A stretch of 64,000 nucleotides of DNA from CGIF01 sp031673915 (GCA_031673915.1 CP125277.1:124001-188000); one strand, 5' to 3'; shown: positions 21,591 through 32,718, numbered from the stretch's first letter. Notes: generated by a model from the sequence alone, not told the origin. Numbers and translations: made by a program.

Positions 21591-21956
21591 ATGAGTGTTA
21601 AAGAAAATTGTCTTTTTTGTCTAATTGCTAAAAAGAAAGTCAGTTCTAAAATATTGGCTGAAGATGAAAATTCAATTGCTTTTTTAGATGTTAATCCTAT
21701 AAGCAACGGTCACGTTTTAATTATCACTAAGAAACATTATGATAATTTACTTGATATAGATAGTGATTCTTGAAGTAATTTATTTTCGGTTTTTAAAGAA
21801 GTTTCAGAAAAAATTAAAAAAGAATACAATCCAAAAGGATTCAACTTTGTTTCTAATATTGGAGAGGAAGCTTATCAATCAATAAATCACCTTCATATTC
21901 ACTTAATTCCAAAATATAAAAAAGAAGAAGGTTTTATTTGATATATCAACAATTAA
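21591..21956 (+). CDS. HIT-family nucleotide-binding hydrolase
   Basis: 121 aa with the histidine triad HLHIHLIP near residue 100 and an N-terminal CLFCLI motif that can bind zinc. Family members hydrolyse nucleoside phosphoramidates or dinucleoside polyphosphates. Two Trp codons are TGA. It heads a plus-strand run with smpB (35 nt) and gatB inside an otherwise minus-strand region. Confidence 0.92.
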
Positions 21957-21991
21957 TCAATTTTGTTTTTTAAGCCATAACGAAAAATAAT

Positions 21992-22456
21992 ATGAATAAT
22001 AATAAAAAAACAATATTAATTGCCAAAACTCCTCAATTTGAATTTAAAATAATTGAAACATTTATCGCTGGTATTGTTTTGACTGGAAATGAAATTAAGT
22101 CTATAAGAAACAAAGAAGTATCGATAAAGGAAAGTTATATTTTATCTAAAAATCTCGAACTTTATATTTTTAACATGTATGTTTCTTCTTATAATAATGC
22201 TAGCATTCAACCAAACGTTAAAATTGATGAAAGATGTAAGAGAAAGCTTCTTATGAAAAAAAGTGAAATTAAAAAAATCACAAAATATTCAAAAGAAAAA
22301 AAATATTTAATTATTCCATTAAAGGTTTTTGTTAACGAAAGGGGTTGAGCTAAGATAGAAATAGCTCTCGCTCAGAAAATGAGAAAATATCAAATAAAGA
22401 TCAATTTAAAAGAAAAGGAGTTAAAGAGGAGAATTCAAACAAGAGAAATTTTCTAA
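21992..22456 (+). CDS. smpB: SsrA-binding protein SmpB
   Basis: 154-aa partner of tmRNA in trans-translation. The OB-fold core with FIAGIVLTGNEIKSIR, the Y-x-x-N-A-S-I segment and the basic C-terminal tail (RKYQIKINLKEKELKRRIQ) are typical. One TGA encodes the Trp in RGWAKIEIAL. tmRNA itself is not in the window. Lies 11 nt before gatB. Confidence 0.95.
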
Positions 22457-22467
22457 TTATAAAAAAA

Positions 22468-23934
22468 ATGAATAATATTAGAGAAAAAGGTCAAATGAAA
22501 ATGGGTCTTGAGATTCACATTACAATTGATAGTTTAAATAAAGTTTTTAATTTAAATAGGAATTTCAAAGATGATAATGAATCGGTTAATGATATTGAAT
22601 CTTGGGAGTTGGGATATCTTGGGACTTTACCTGTTTTAAATTATGAAGTTATAAATTTAGCTGTAAAATTTTGTTCTTTTTTAAATATGAAAATTGATCA
22701 GGAAGTTAAATTCGATCGAAAAATTTATAATTATTTTGATCTTCCAAAAGGATTTCAAATAACTCAAAAATTATATCCAATAGGGGAAAATGGAGTTTTC
22801 CCAGTTTTATTTAATGAAGAGCTTATAAATATTTCAATTAGTAGAGTTCAAATTGAAGAAGACACTGCAAAATCTTCCTATGAAAAATCAAAAGTATCTC
22901 TTGATTTTAATAGATCTGGTAATCCTTTAATAGAATTGGTTACAGATCCAGTTTTTGATAATGTAGATTTAGTTTTGGATTTTGTAAAGCAAATAAGATG
23001 TGTTCTAAAATATCTTTCTATATCTCAAGCTAGAATGGAAAAAGGTCAATTTAGAATAGATTTAAATTTTTCTTTTAAATTTGGGGATAATTATCAAACT
23101 CCTCGTTATGAAATTAAAAACTTAAACTCTCTTAAAAATTTAAAAAATTCTGTTGAAAAAGAATTTGAAAAGCACTATAATATTTTTAATGAAAATGTTA
23201 ATAACCCTCTATTTTTAAAAAGTGAGACTTTAGGATTCAATGAAAGAGAACAAAAAACATTTGTTCAAAGAGATAAAGTTAATTATTTTTACTTACCAGA
23301 AATTAATATTCCGAAAATAAAAATCTCAAAAAAGGAAATAAATGTAATTAAGAAAAATCTTCCAAATTCTCCATCATTTATCTGAAGAAAAATTACTGAA
23401 TCACAAAAAGTAAGAAATGGCAATCTAATTTTCGAAAATTTTCTAATTTTAAAAATTTTAAATATTCTTGAAAATAAGAAAATTAATTATTATGGTGATT
23501 TTGATAATTTAGTAATTTTTATTCTTAACAATTTGGTTCCTTCTCTCTTGGATTTCAATGAGGAAGAAATTTCATCTTTTTTTAAAAATCATTTAAATCA
23601 TATTTGAAAAATTTTCACTTATTGAAAAGATAAGAAGATTTCAAAGAGTGAAGTTAATGAATTTATAAAAGATATAGCTTATAAAAATGATAATTTTTAT
23701 AAATTTCAAAAGAAAATAAATTCAAAATTTAATGATAAGAACTTAATGGAATTTGAATTTCTTAAAAGTGAAATAAATTTAATAATTAAAACAACAAATA
23801 TTAGTAAGAAAATAATTTCTCAACATAACAAACTATTGAATTTACTTGTTGGTGTTTTGAAAATCAAATTTCCTAACCATTTAATAAATGTTCAAGATAT
23901 TAGCAATATAATATCTGATATTTTTAAGGACTAA
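22468..23934 (+). CDS. gatB: Aspartyl/glutamyl-tRNA amidotransferase subunit B
   Basis: 488-aa subunit of GatCAB, which converts Glu-tRNA(Gln) or Asp-tRNA(Asn) to the cognate amide form; its presence implies the indirect amidation route. MGLEIHITID, LGTLPVLN, IGRVQIEED-type and DFNRSGNPLIELV segments match the family, and the GatB/YqeY helical C-terminus is present. The cysteine zinc site near residue 40 of many GatB proteins is missing. gatA and gatC are not adjacent, which is unusual. Several TGA codons encode Trp between 23383 and 23640. Confidence 0.93.
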
Positions 23935-23963
23935 ATAAATATTTTAAGATTTTAGAGAAAAAA

Positions 23964-24116
23964 TTATTTTATTGGAAGTTCTTTGTGCATTATTGTTTTG
24001 AAGCAAAACTTACAATATTTATTTAAATTCAATTTTTCGACAACTTCTTGTCCTTTTGAAGTTCTGTAGTTTCTTCTTGCGCAATTGCTGCAAACTAAAA
24101 ATAATCTTGATCTCAT
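23964..24116 (-). CDS. rpmG: 50S ribosomal protein L33
   Basis: 50 aa, too short to stand out by length alone. It contains two cysteine pairs, CSNC and CKFC, typical of zinc-binding L33, plus the conserved RRNYRT and LNKYC segments. Convergent with gatB (29 nt apart) and 5 nt downstream of the small membrane protein gene. Confidence 0.93.
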   Translation of the reverse strand: MRSRLFLVCSNCARRNYRTSKGQEVVEKLNLNKYCKFCFKTIMHKELPIK

Positions 24117-24121
24117 TTTTT

Positions 24122-24412
24122 TTACTCTTCTTCTTTCGAAGAATCTTTCTTTCCTTTAATTTCGACAACTTTTTCTTTTTTATTGTCGTCTTCTTCAAAA
24201 TTTTTCATCATTGAATCTATTTCTTTTGAAAAGTTATTTCCTGAAAAACTTTTTTTGAATTGTTCCATTTGATCTCTAAGTTCATCTAATGAATTAAATT
24301 TTTCAAATTCCTTTTGAATTTGTCTTTGTCTGTAAGTTAGAAATATTAATCCTGATAACAGTGTTATTATTGATCCTAAAACCACGAACGATATGTTTGA
24401 TAAAAAACTCAT
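24122..24412 (-). CDS. Small membrane-anchored charged protein
   Basis: 96 aa that I do not recognise. One hydrophobic helix near residues 6-27 is followed by a basic YRQRQ stop-transfer, then a highly charged, probably coiled-coil tail rich in Glu, Lys and Phe. The topology is reminiscent of YajC or a divisome/secretion accessory, but no diagnostic residues support either. Directly upstream of rpmG and likely cotranscribed. Confidence 0.6.
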   Translation of the reverse strand: MSFLSNISFVVLGSIITLLSGLIFLTYRQRQIQKEFEKFNSLDELRDQMEQFKKSFSGNNFSKEIDSMMKNFEEDDNKKEKVVEIKGKKDSSKEEE

Positions 24413-24476
24413 ATTAATTAAAATTTTCTTTATTTTTTAATGTTATCCGTAATGAATTTTTCAATTTAGTTTTTGA

Positions 24477-24493
24477 AGGCTTACATTAAGCCT
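24477..24493. repeat. Hairpin upstream of the rpmG group
   Basis: AGGCTT-ACATT-AAGCCT is a 6-bp GC-containing stem in the intergenic region between tRNA-Asn and the small membrane protein gene, about 65 nt before the latter. It could terminate or process the tRNA transcript, or act in the leader. Confidence 0.35.
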
Positions 24494-24581
24494 GATAGAG
24501 ATCGAGAGATTCTCAATTCAATTGAATTTTATTAATATAATTTTAAATTGATATTTTCTTTTGATCTTAATTAAATTCAAA

Positions 24582-24658
24582 TGGCGCTTAGTGAGGGACT
24601 CGAACCCACGATCTTCCGGTTAACAGCCGGATGCTCTAACCAACTGAGCTAACTAAGC
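24582..24658 (-). tRNA. tRNA-Asn(GUU)
   Basis: Acceptor GCTTAGT/ACTAAGC, discriminator G, encoded CCA. The anticodon loop CTGTTAA gives GTT. A TTAATATAAT-type element lies upstream on the minus-strand side (about 24688-24697). Confidence 0.96.
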
Positions 24659-24755
24659 ATTAAATAATTTACTTAAATTATTTTTAATATAATATTTGTT
24701 AAAATTTATCATTATCTATATTAAATATCAAATTAAATTATGGTATGTTAAATAA

Positions 24756-25811
24756 TTATTTATTGAATATAAAATTGCAAACATCTCCCTCTTTAACAAT
24801 GTAAGGGGCTGATTCTTTTCTTGAATTTTTTAAATTAAAATTAGGATTTTTAATTTCTTGAAAATTGTATATCTCTGCTTTGATGAATCTATTTTGAATA
24901 TCAGAATGAATTAATCCTGAACATTCAATTGCTGTAGCATTTTCTTCTACCATTCAACTTCTTGATTCACTCTTTCCTGCTGTAAAAAATGTTTTTAGTT
25001 CTAATGAATTTTTAATAATTTTAAAAAATTTGTTTTTATCGAATGACTTTCACCCTAATTCTTTTTTTTCTTCGTGCGAAAATGCTTTAAAATCATTTTC
25101 TAATTTTATTGGCATTGGAAATATTGTTATGTTTTTACAATTATCTTTTAATTTTTCTAATTCGTTTTCATCAGCTCCATCGTAATTAGCTACAATCATT
25201 GATGGTTTGTTTGTTAAAAAATTATGGTTTTTTATTATTAATTTTTCTTTTGATGTTAAATTTAAATTTGATATAGGAATTTCTTGCTTTAATGACTCAT
25301 TAATTTTTTCTAATAATTCTAATTCTTCTAATAATTCCTTTGTATTCCCTTTTTTTAGCAATCTTTTAACTTTTTCTAATCTTTTTTCAACTTGTTGAAT
25401 GTCAGCAAGAATAAATTCAAGTTGGATAATTTCAAAATCTCTAACAGGATCAATTTTTGTTTCTACGTGAAGTACGTTACTATCCTTAAAACATCTTACT
25501 ACATGACAAATCATATCTAGAGTTCTTATATGGGAAAGAAATTCTCCTCCTAATCCTATTTTTTGAGATGCTCCTCTTACAATTCCTGCCACATCTACTA
25601 GTTCAAAATTATTATAAGTTACTTTATTACTTTGAAAGAAATCTTTTAGATCCAAAACTCTTTCGTCATAAACATCTAAAAGACCAACATTAGGATCTAT
25701 TGTTGAGAAAGGATAATTTGCTATTAACACTTCTTTATTGGTTAATGTTTCAAAGAGTGTTGACTTTCCAACGTTTGGAAGTCCAACAAGTCCAACAGTT
25801 CATCTTTTCAT
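24756..25811 (-). CDS. ychF: Ribosome-binding ATPase YchF (Obg family)
   Basis: 351 aa, slightly shorter than the usual 363. The nucleotide site is GLPNVGKST; YPFSTIDPN and VDVAGIVRGAS follow, with the helical insertion and the C-terminal TGS domain (AECSGLIHSDIQ-like and GDVCNFIFNK). The start MKRW uses TGA for Trp. It begins 8 nt after pth ends, matching the conserved pth-ychF pairing in bacteria. Confidence 0.95.
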
Positions 25812-25819
25812 TATTTTTT

Positions 25820-26353
25820 TTAACCCTTTTTATTACTTATTCAATCTAGAATATTTTTCACTGCTTCTTGATTTGTTTTTGACATTATTTTTTCTTCTTC
25901 TTCATCGAATTTTCCAATAACTCAATCTTTTAGATCAATGTTTTTACTATGTCCAATCCCAATTTTTAGTCTGTCAAATTTTTCACTTTTTAATTTACTA
26001 ATAATGCTTTTTATTCCGTTATGACCACCACTAGTTCCTATTTTTCTAAATCTAATTTTTCCTAAAGCCATGCTTATGTCATCATAAATAATTAATATGT
26101 CATTTTTATCAATTTTAAAATAGTTTAAAAAGTAAGAAACGCACTCTCCTGAATTATTCATGAATGTTTGTGGTTTTAGAAGAATAAACTTTTCACCCAT
26201 TCATAATCCAGTAACAAAAACTCCATTATTCATTTTTTTAAAATTTTCTAACAATAGATCTTTTGCTATATTTTCTATTACATCAAAACCTACATTATGT
26301 CTTGTTTTTTCAAACTCTTTTCCTTGATTTCCCAATCCAACTATAATTTTCAT
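25820..26353 (-). CDS. pth: Peptidyl-tRNA hydrolase
   Basis: 177 aa. It recycles peptidyl-tRNA released from ribosomes. GLGNQGKEFEKTRHNVGFDV carries the catalytic His, and KPQTFMNNSG and GGHNGIKSI are conserved substrate-binding segments. Starts 2 nt after the YidC-like gene ends, continuing a minus-strand operon rnpA/YidC-like/pth/ychF. Confidence 0.95.
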
Positions 26354-26355
26354 TG

Positions 26356-27375
26356 TTATAACTCTGTTTCTTGATATTCTTCTTCAATTATTGACAATCT
26401 TCTTTGTTTTCTTTGATTTAGTAAATTTGATATATTATATAAAGTTGTTGAAATAATTGAATTTATTATCGAGTAAAGAAAGAATGAATTTTGTCCTCCA
26501 GAAATACTATTTAAAGCATATATGGAAATTATCAATTCTGTTATAAATTGCGAAAAATTACTCTTTTCTTCATTTTTTAGATTTTTTATAATATAAGGAA
26601 TAAAGTTATTAATAATTATTACAGAAATTATTCAATTAAATTTACTTATTCTTTGGATAAAGCTTGGGTTTTTTTCGTTTGTAAAAAAAGCATGGGAGCT
26701 TAATATTGCAAATAAGGCGCTTATAAAAAAATCACCTATTCCTCCTTTTAAATCTTCTAACTTCTCTTCTTCATTTCTTAAATTGTTATTGATTTCATTA
26801 TTTTTTTTTGTAATTAAGAAGGTTATTAAATTGCACAATATAAGTTTTGTAGTAATGTCTATAATAAATCTATGCTTATCGTTATTGAAAAAATGTTTGA
26901 TTTTATTTTTAAAAATATTAGAAATTAAGTTTAAAGGATCTATTATTAATTTTCTTCTTGGATCAAAAATCAAAGATTTAAAATTATTTCTTTCTTTCCA
27001 AGTTCTTTCTTTTCAATTTAACTCAATGTCTAATTCTTTAATATTAATTTCTTTTGTTTCGATTAGATTATTAATTTTTTTTAAATATTCTTTCTTAATA
27101 TCTTCTAATGTTAAATATTCTCTTTCAGAAAAAGTAGATGAATTTTCTTCTTTAATTCCTTTTAATTCTTTAATTTTTTTTATGAAATTTTCAGAAATTT
27201 CAACAACTTCTTTGTTTGTTTTGCATTTTTCTATTGTTTTTTCTAAATAACCACATTCTGATGATCTTGAAAAAATAGAAGCAAAAGATATTAAAATTAA
27301 AAAAAATCTTAACTCTTCTTTCAAAAATTTTTTAAAAATGCTTATTTGATGACTATATTTATTTAGGATTTTCAT
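26356..27375 (-). CDS. Divergent YidC/Oxa1-like membrane insertase (putative)
   Basis: 339 aa with an N-terminal hydrophobic segment (residues about 24-38), a charged region, and hydrophobic segments from about residue 170 on. The pattern of a helix, then a charged hairpin (KKNNEINNNLRNEEEKLEDL), then GIGDFFISALFAILSS, and a final helix bearing SGGQNSFFLYSIINS before a basic tail parallels the YidC conserved core. Position supports this: it overlaps rnpA by 17 nt, as yidC follows rnpA in most bacteria. Sequence identity is too low to be certain; otherwise it is an unknown membrane protein. Confidence 0.55.
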
Positions 27376-27796
27376 TTTTTTTCATTTTTTCATTTGAGTT
27401 TTTAAAGTTCGATCTATTTTGGTTGTTATTATTTTTTCAGATAAAAAAATTCAAAAGTTTTTTTAAATCTTCTTTATTTTTTTGAAAACTTTCTTTTATA
27501 AAACTTTCTTTTATTACTAGAACAAAATCTCAATTTGAAATTCTTCTTAAAGGTTTATTTTTTTCCTTTATAATTGAAATCAAAGCACTTTTTATTTGTC
27601 TCTTATACTTGTTTCTATGAACAGCTTTTTTAACAATTTTTTTTGGAATTGATATTCCAAATCTACAATTTTCTTTATCTTTTTTTTCTGAATAAAAAAT
27701 AATTAGTTGATTATTAAAAATTTTCCTCCTTTTTTTAATTATTTCTTGAAACTCTTGCGTTTTTCTTAATCGATAATTATTTCAAAGTTGTTTCAT
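27359..27796 (-). CDS. rnpA: Ribonuclease P protein component
   Basis: 145 aa, longer than the typical 115-120 because of a Lys/Asn-rich C-terminal tail. FGISIPKKIVKKAVHRNKYK contains the RNR-type RNA-binding motif of the family. It helps RNase P RNA to mature tRNA 5' ends. rpmH and dnaA, the usual upstream neighbours, are absent; the preceding 397 bp appear noncoding. Confidence 0.92.
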
Positions 27797-28193
27797 TTTT
27801 ACTATTTCCTTTTTAATTCAGAAAAATTAATTTTTTTTAATAAAAGAATCTGATTTTTTTAATAACAAGTTTTCAAAATATTTTCCCTTTTTGAAAATTA
27901 TAATTATTTGTTGAATATTTTTAAGTTTAAATTGAATTAACTTATTTTTAAGAAACAAAACTGAAAATTCAAGTTTTTTTAATTATATATTAATTAATGT
28001 ATTTATTATAAAGGTGTTTTTGAAATTTATATGGTTGATAAAAAATGAAAATAAATGAGTGTGATTATTCAATTTATTTTAGGTAAAATCAATAAACCAC
28101 AACCATAAATAAGCTGATAAATTAATTAGTATATAAATTTATAGAAAATATTAAAAATTATTATATTAAATAAAAAAATTAAATTACTATTAT
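27797..28193. other. Noncoding AT-rich region upstream of rnpA
   Basis: No CDS found under code 4 and no L34 gene. TATGGTTG (28030-28037) is compl­ementary to CAACCATA (28100-28107), enclosing about 62 nt that could form an arm of a structured RNA. No good DnaA box was seen. It separates rnpA from mnmE on the minus strand. Confidence 0.4.
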
Positions 28194-29570
28194 TTACTTT
28201 CCTAAGCAAAACCTGCTAAATATGATATCTAATAAGTCTTCGTTGTAATCATTCCCACTTATTTCTCTTAATAATCTAAAAGATGTTTGTAATTCTCCTG
28301 CCAAGATATCTACTGGTATTTTATTTTCAAGGGCCTTTAGCACTTCATTAAGATTTTTTTTAATTTTTTTAAGCTTGCTTTGTTCTCAATTTTCGCTTAA
28401 AAGTGGATATAATGATGAGTCATTAATTATTTTGCTTGAAAATAGACTTTCTACTTTGTTTTCAAGTTTTTTGATTTCTCCTTTTTCAGCACTTATTTCA
28501 ACTATAATACTTTTGTCTATATAATTTGGAATTTTTAAGTTTTTTTTGAGATCATTTTTATTTATTATTAATATATGCTTTTTTTCTTTTATCAAATCAA
28601 ATATTTCATCATCTTCTTTTGTTCATCTTTTTGAATTATCTAGGACTAAGAATGAAATATCAAGATTTTTATAGATACCTTTGCTTTTTTCAATTCCTTT
28701 TTTTTCGATTTCATTTTTAGTTTTTCTGATTCCTGCTGTATCAAAAAGAATCAACGGAATTTGTTTTAAACTATATTTTGCTTCTATAATGTCTCTTGTT
28801 GTTCCAGCTTTAGGAGAAACAATGGCTTTTTCTTCATCTAATAATGCATTTAATAAAGTTGATTTTCCAACATTTGGTTTTCCAAATATTCCTACTTTAA
28901 TTCCTTCTTTGTATATTTTGACTTTCTCTCCGTTTTTTATTATTGAGTCGAAATCTTTTATTAATTCTTTGATTATTTTTTTCAATTTTTCAACTGTTAC
29001 TTTTTCTATGTCATCATATTCAGGATAATCTATGTTTATTTCAATATGAGCTATTACTTCTAAAATTTTGTTTTCTAGTTTTTCAAATTCTTTTTGTTTT
29101 CTAGAATCAAAATTTTGGATGGCTAGTTTTGCTGTTGATAAATTTGGTGCTCTTATTAGGTCATTTATAGCGTTTGCTTGAATTAAATTTATTTTTCTGT
29201 TAAAGAAAGCTTGTTTGCTAAATTCTCCAGGAGTTGCTAATTCAGCACCGTTTTCCAATATTAATTCAATTATTCTATTGACTATTATTAAGTTTCCATG
29301 ACAACTTATTTCGACAACATCTTCTCCTGTGAAAGAGTTTGGATTATAAAAGCAAAATATTAATACTTGATCGATTGTTTCTTTTTCTTTTATAATTTTT
29401 CCCAAAAGTATAATCGACTTTTCTGATATATGAGGAACTTTTTTATCAAAAATTTTATTAATTAATTTATATGTAAAAGGACCTGAAATTCTAATTATTG
29501 CTATGTTTTGTGTAATTGGGGCTGTTACAAGAGAAACTATTGTTCTTGATTTTTCTTTAATATAATTCAT
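28194..29570 (-). CDS. mnmE: tRNA modification GTPase MnmE
   Basis: 458 aa. With MnmG it forms the (c)mnm5 modification of U34 in tRNAs. It has an N-terminal tetrahydrofolate-binding domain (TIVSLVTAP, GEFSKQAFFNRKINL), a GTPase domain inserted in the helical domain (GKPNVGKST near residue 228, DTAGIR, NKND), and ends with the conserved C-terminal CLGK. Three or more TGA-encoded Trp. It is the last minus-strand gene before the strand switch. Confidence 0.96.
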
Positions 29571-29803
29571 TTTTTTAGTTAGTTGTAAGGATTAATTTTT
29601 ACTAAAAAATATTAAAGTACGTATTTTTATACTTAAATGATTACTAAAAACTTCTTATAATCTGTTAATTTAAAATAATGTGTTTTTTACACTATTGATA
29701 ATTAAAAAGAGTTTTATTCAAAGACATTTTTATTCTGTTGATTTTTAACAGAATTTATTTAAAATAATGGCAAATTAGTTGCCAAAGAAAAGGGAAATAT
29801 ATA
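29571..29803. other. Divergent intergenic region at the strand switch
   Basis: Noncoding region between mnmE (minus) and the first gene of the long plus-strand half. It holds three inverted repeats: GTGT/ACAC around a T run (about 29679-29693), ATTCTGTT/AACAGAAT (29732-29754) and GGCAA-ATTAG-TTGCC (29769-29783), the last just before an AAGGGA ribosome-binding site. No perfect DnaA box was found. Confidence 0.45.
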
Positions 29804-30571
29804 ATGAAAAAAGACTTAGAATTTAATTTTGATATTTATAGTCACGAAAGGGAAAATGAAATGCATGGATTTGGCATTTTTTCGATGTTTAGGAAATTTT
29901 TAGAATCTTTATTTAGGAATTTAGTTTCTTTTTCTTTTGCTTCTTTCATCGTTCTTTCATTTTTGCTTTATTACAAAAAAGATTCAGAAAAAAGTGTTTC
30001 ACTTTTAAAAGAAATTGTAGATTATTCTTTATTTATTAAAGGTTTAGTTTTAAAACCTTTTGAGAAAATTGATTTTGAAAATTCAAAAATGTTTTTTTTA
30101 ACTTCTATTTATTCTTTGTTTCTTACTTCATTAATTAATTATAATATTGCATTTTTTGGAGGATTTTCAAAGGGAGTTGAGGCAACAAGAAAAGTTTTGA
30201 TTTTTAAGCAAAAAGACTATCTTTTGGAAAAAAAATTTATTAAAGAAGAGTTAACTAAAAATCTTGAAGATATTCAAAATAAACTTGTTAAGATTCAATA
30301 TGATTTTTTTGATTTTGTTAAAAGCAATGAGAGATTAAATAGTAATTTTCAATACGAAGTTGAGAAAAATGTTAATCCTGATTTTGATCAAATGAAAAAG
30401 AAAATTGATTTATTGGAAAATTCGTTAGGAAAAATGAATGAAAATATTTTTGACCTAGGAATAAATATGAGTAGAAATAATTATAGTTGAAGATTTCCTA
30501 GAAAAAGAATAAGTTACAGTGGAAGAGATTTTGAAAATAAAGAGAAATCTGAAAATTCTGAAAATCAATAA
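29804..30571 (+). CDS. Two-helix membrane protein with coiled-coil tail
   Basis: 255 aa, not recognised. Two transmembrane helices lie near residues 40-57 and 96-115, the second followed by FFGGFSKG. A long coiled-coil-like region (about residues 125-225) and a basic/serine tail follow, probably cytoplasmic. The start follows AAGGGA by about 9 nt. Topology suggests a membrane-anchored scaffold. It opens the plus-strand gene series and precedes topA by 133 nt. Confidence 0.7.
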
Positions 30572-30704
30572 AAAAAGGTTTAATTAAAATTTATTTAGTC
30601 TTTGCAAGAGAAGTTTCTATGAAGTAGTTTTCAAAAAATATTTTTTATAATCTGTCATAAACTAAATAATTTTTTAAAAATATGAAAGGTTAATTTTTAA
30701 AAAT

Positions 30705-32423
30705 ATGAGCGATGGGAAAATTTTAATATTTTTAGAGTCTAATACTAAAAAACTTACTATTAAGTCTTTCTTAGGTGCTGATTATAATATATTTGCTACA
30801 GGTGGTCATTTAATGGAACTTGAAAATAAAGGCATTTATAATTTAGGAGTAGATTTTGATAATAATTTCAAACCTAGTTACTTAGTGATGAGCAAAAAGA
30901 AAGCCTTAGTAGATTTTTGAATTAATTATTTAGAAAAAAACAAACCTTCTCAAATTTTTGTTGCTACTGATCCTGACCGTGAGGGAGAGGCAATCGCTAA
31001 AGAAGTAGTAGAAGTTTTAAATTTAAAAGAAAAAGATTATAAAAGGTTACTTTTTCATGAAATAACTTCTTCAAGTATAAAGAAATCTTTGGAAAATCCT
31101 CTTGAAATAGATGATAATCTTGTTCAAGCTCAGCTTTCTAGACAAGTTCTTGATAAAATGATAGGATTTTGTTTAAGTCCGCTTTTGCAAAAAAAAATAA
31201 ACGCTTGGTCTGCTGGAAGAGTTCAATCTGTTGTTCTTAAATTAATAGTTGATAAAGAAAAAGAAATAGAGCTTTATGGTGATAAAAAAGAATTTGTAAT
31301 AGATTGTATTTATAAAGTAGGAAAAAAATCTTTTAGTCTTAATGAAAGAGATTTTAATGGAAATTTAGTTATTTATGAAACTCAAAGTGATGCTCAAAAA
31401 GTAATTGATGAATTAAAAAAGAATTTTGACTTAGAAGAAAAATTTGAAGAGGAAAAATATGTTTTTCCGAAAAGTCCTCTTACAACTTCATTACTTCTTT
31501 ATGAAGCAAAAAATAAGTTAGGTTTTTCAATTTATAAAACAACTGAAATAGCTCAAAAACTTTATGAAGGAGTTTCTTTAAAGGGTAAAAAAAAAAGACT
31601 TAGTTTAATTACTTATCCAAGAACTGATTCTTCGAGACTTAGTAAGACTTTTACATTTAAAGCTTATGAATATATTAAAGAAAAGTGAGGAACAGAGCTT
31701 TGTAATTTTAAAGACTCTTCTGTTTTAAAAGGTAAAAAAAAGAACGTTCAGGATGCTCATGAAGCAATTCGTCCTACTTACATGAATTATACTCCTGATG
31801 ATTTAAAAGGAGAAGGAATTGAGGAAGATTATATTAGTTTATACGAATTAATATTTAATCACACGTTGGCTTCTTTAATGCAGCCTGCAAAATATATAAG
31901 TAATATTTATAATTTTTCAAACAATGGAAGAAAGTTTCAAATGGTTGAAAATATTATTATTTCTCCTGGTTTTTTTGTATTTCTTGATTATTATAAAAAG
32001 TTTTCAATTTCAAAAGACTCTTCATTGATTAATGAAGATATTAATAATATTGAAGCAAGCAAAATTGGCATCAATGAATATTTAGGAAGAAGACCTAGAA
32101 GATACACCGAAGGAATTTTGATAAAAACTCTTGAAAAATTAGGAATCGGAAGACCTTCTACTTATAATGCATTCAGTAGAATTCTGTTAAAGCGAAGATA
32201 TTCAACAATTAGCAAAAGAGGGGAATTTATTCCAACGGTTTTAGGATTTAATGTTAATGAATGATTACAAAATCACTTTTCTTATTTAATTAATGAAAAT
32301 TATACTGCTTTATTAGAGGAAAAATTGGATAAAATAAGTCAAGGTGACGATAATTATCTTTCTTTCATTAAAGGTTTTTGATCAGATTTTTTCCCAAGAT
32401 TTAAAGATGTTGATTGTGATTAA
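30705..32423 (+). CDS. topA: DNA topoisomerase I (lacking C-terminal zinc ribbons)
   Basis: 572 aa. Type IA topoisomerase that relaxes negative supercoils. The TOPRIM domain (FLESNTKK and DPDREGEAIA), the toroid domains and the active-site Tyr in SLITYPRTDSSRL are present, as is LGIGRPSTYN. It stops with FKDVDCD and TAA, where other TopA proteins continue into several zinc-ribbon domains. An in-frame open stretch continues after the stop (see next entry). Trp are TGA, with one TGG. Confidence 0.94.
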
Positions 32424-32597
32424 AATATTTTTTTAATTAATTTTGTAATTTTTTGTAAAAATGGTACTGATTTTTGATTTCATTTTTCTAATAAAATTAT
32501 TAGAAAAAATATTGATATTGTTAGGAAAAAAAATAATACAATTGAATCTAGGTTTGATAAACCTTCAGTTGATAATAAATCTTATAATTTTTTTTAA
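32424..32597 (+). pseudogene. In-frame open stretch after the topA stop (possible zinc-ribbon remnant)
   Basis: After the topA TAA the same frame stays open for 57 codons to the next TAA, with no canonical start codon. It contains CKNG and then GTDFWFHFSNK, which resembles the G-x-F-x-x-C-S-N pattern of TopA zinc ribbons with the second cysteine replaced by Phe. It may be the decayed C-terminal end of topA, or a readthrough extension. Chance cannot be excluded. Confidence 0.35.
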
Positions 32598-32658
32598 TTG
32601 TTATTTAAAAAATCGTCTTTTAAAGAATTACATTAAAATATAAATAAGCAGAAATTTA

Positions 32659-32684
32659 GTTTACTTTTTCAAAAAAAAGTAAAC
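32659..32684. terminator. AT-rich hairpin between topA and rpsJ
   Basis: GTTTACTTTTT-CAAA-AAAAAGTAAAC is an 11-bp stem with a 4-base loop, immediately before a TTGACA element. It may terminate topA transcription although no U tract follows. Confidence 0.4.
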
Positions 32685-32685
32685 A

Positions 32686-32691
32686 TTGACA
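32686..32691 (+). promoter_or_regulatory. Candidate -35 element of rpsJ (TTGACA)
   Basis: A perfect consensus -35 hexamer. A-10-like sequences (TAATTA/TAATAA at about 32707-32716) lie at acceptable spacing, giving a leader of about 30 nt to rpsJ that contains a small hairpin. Confidence 0.45.
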
Positions 32692-32718
32692 ATTATATTT
32701 ATTAAATAATTAATAAAA

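Noticed and set aside
32461..32643. A 60-codon hydrophobic ORF downstream of topA
   Set aside because: It is an out-of-frame shadow of the stretch following topA with low-complexity Leu/Ile/Lys composition and no ribosome-binding site.
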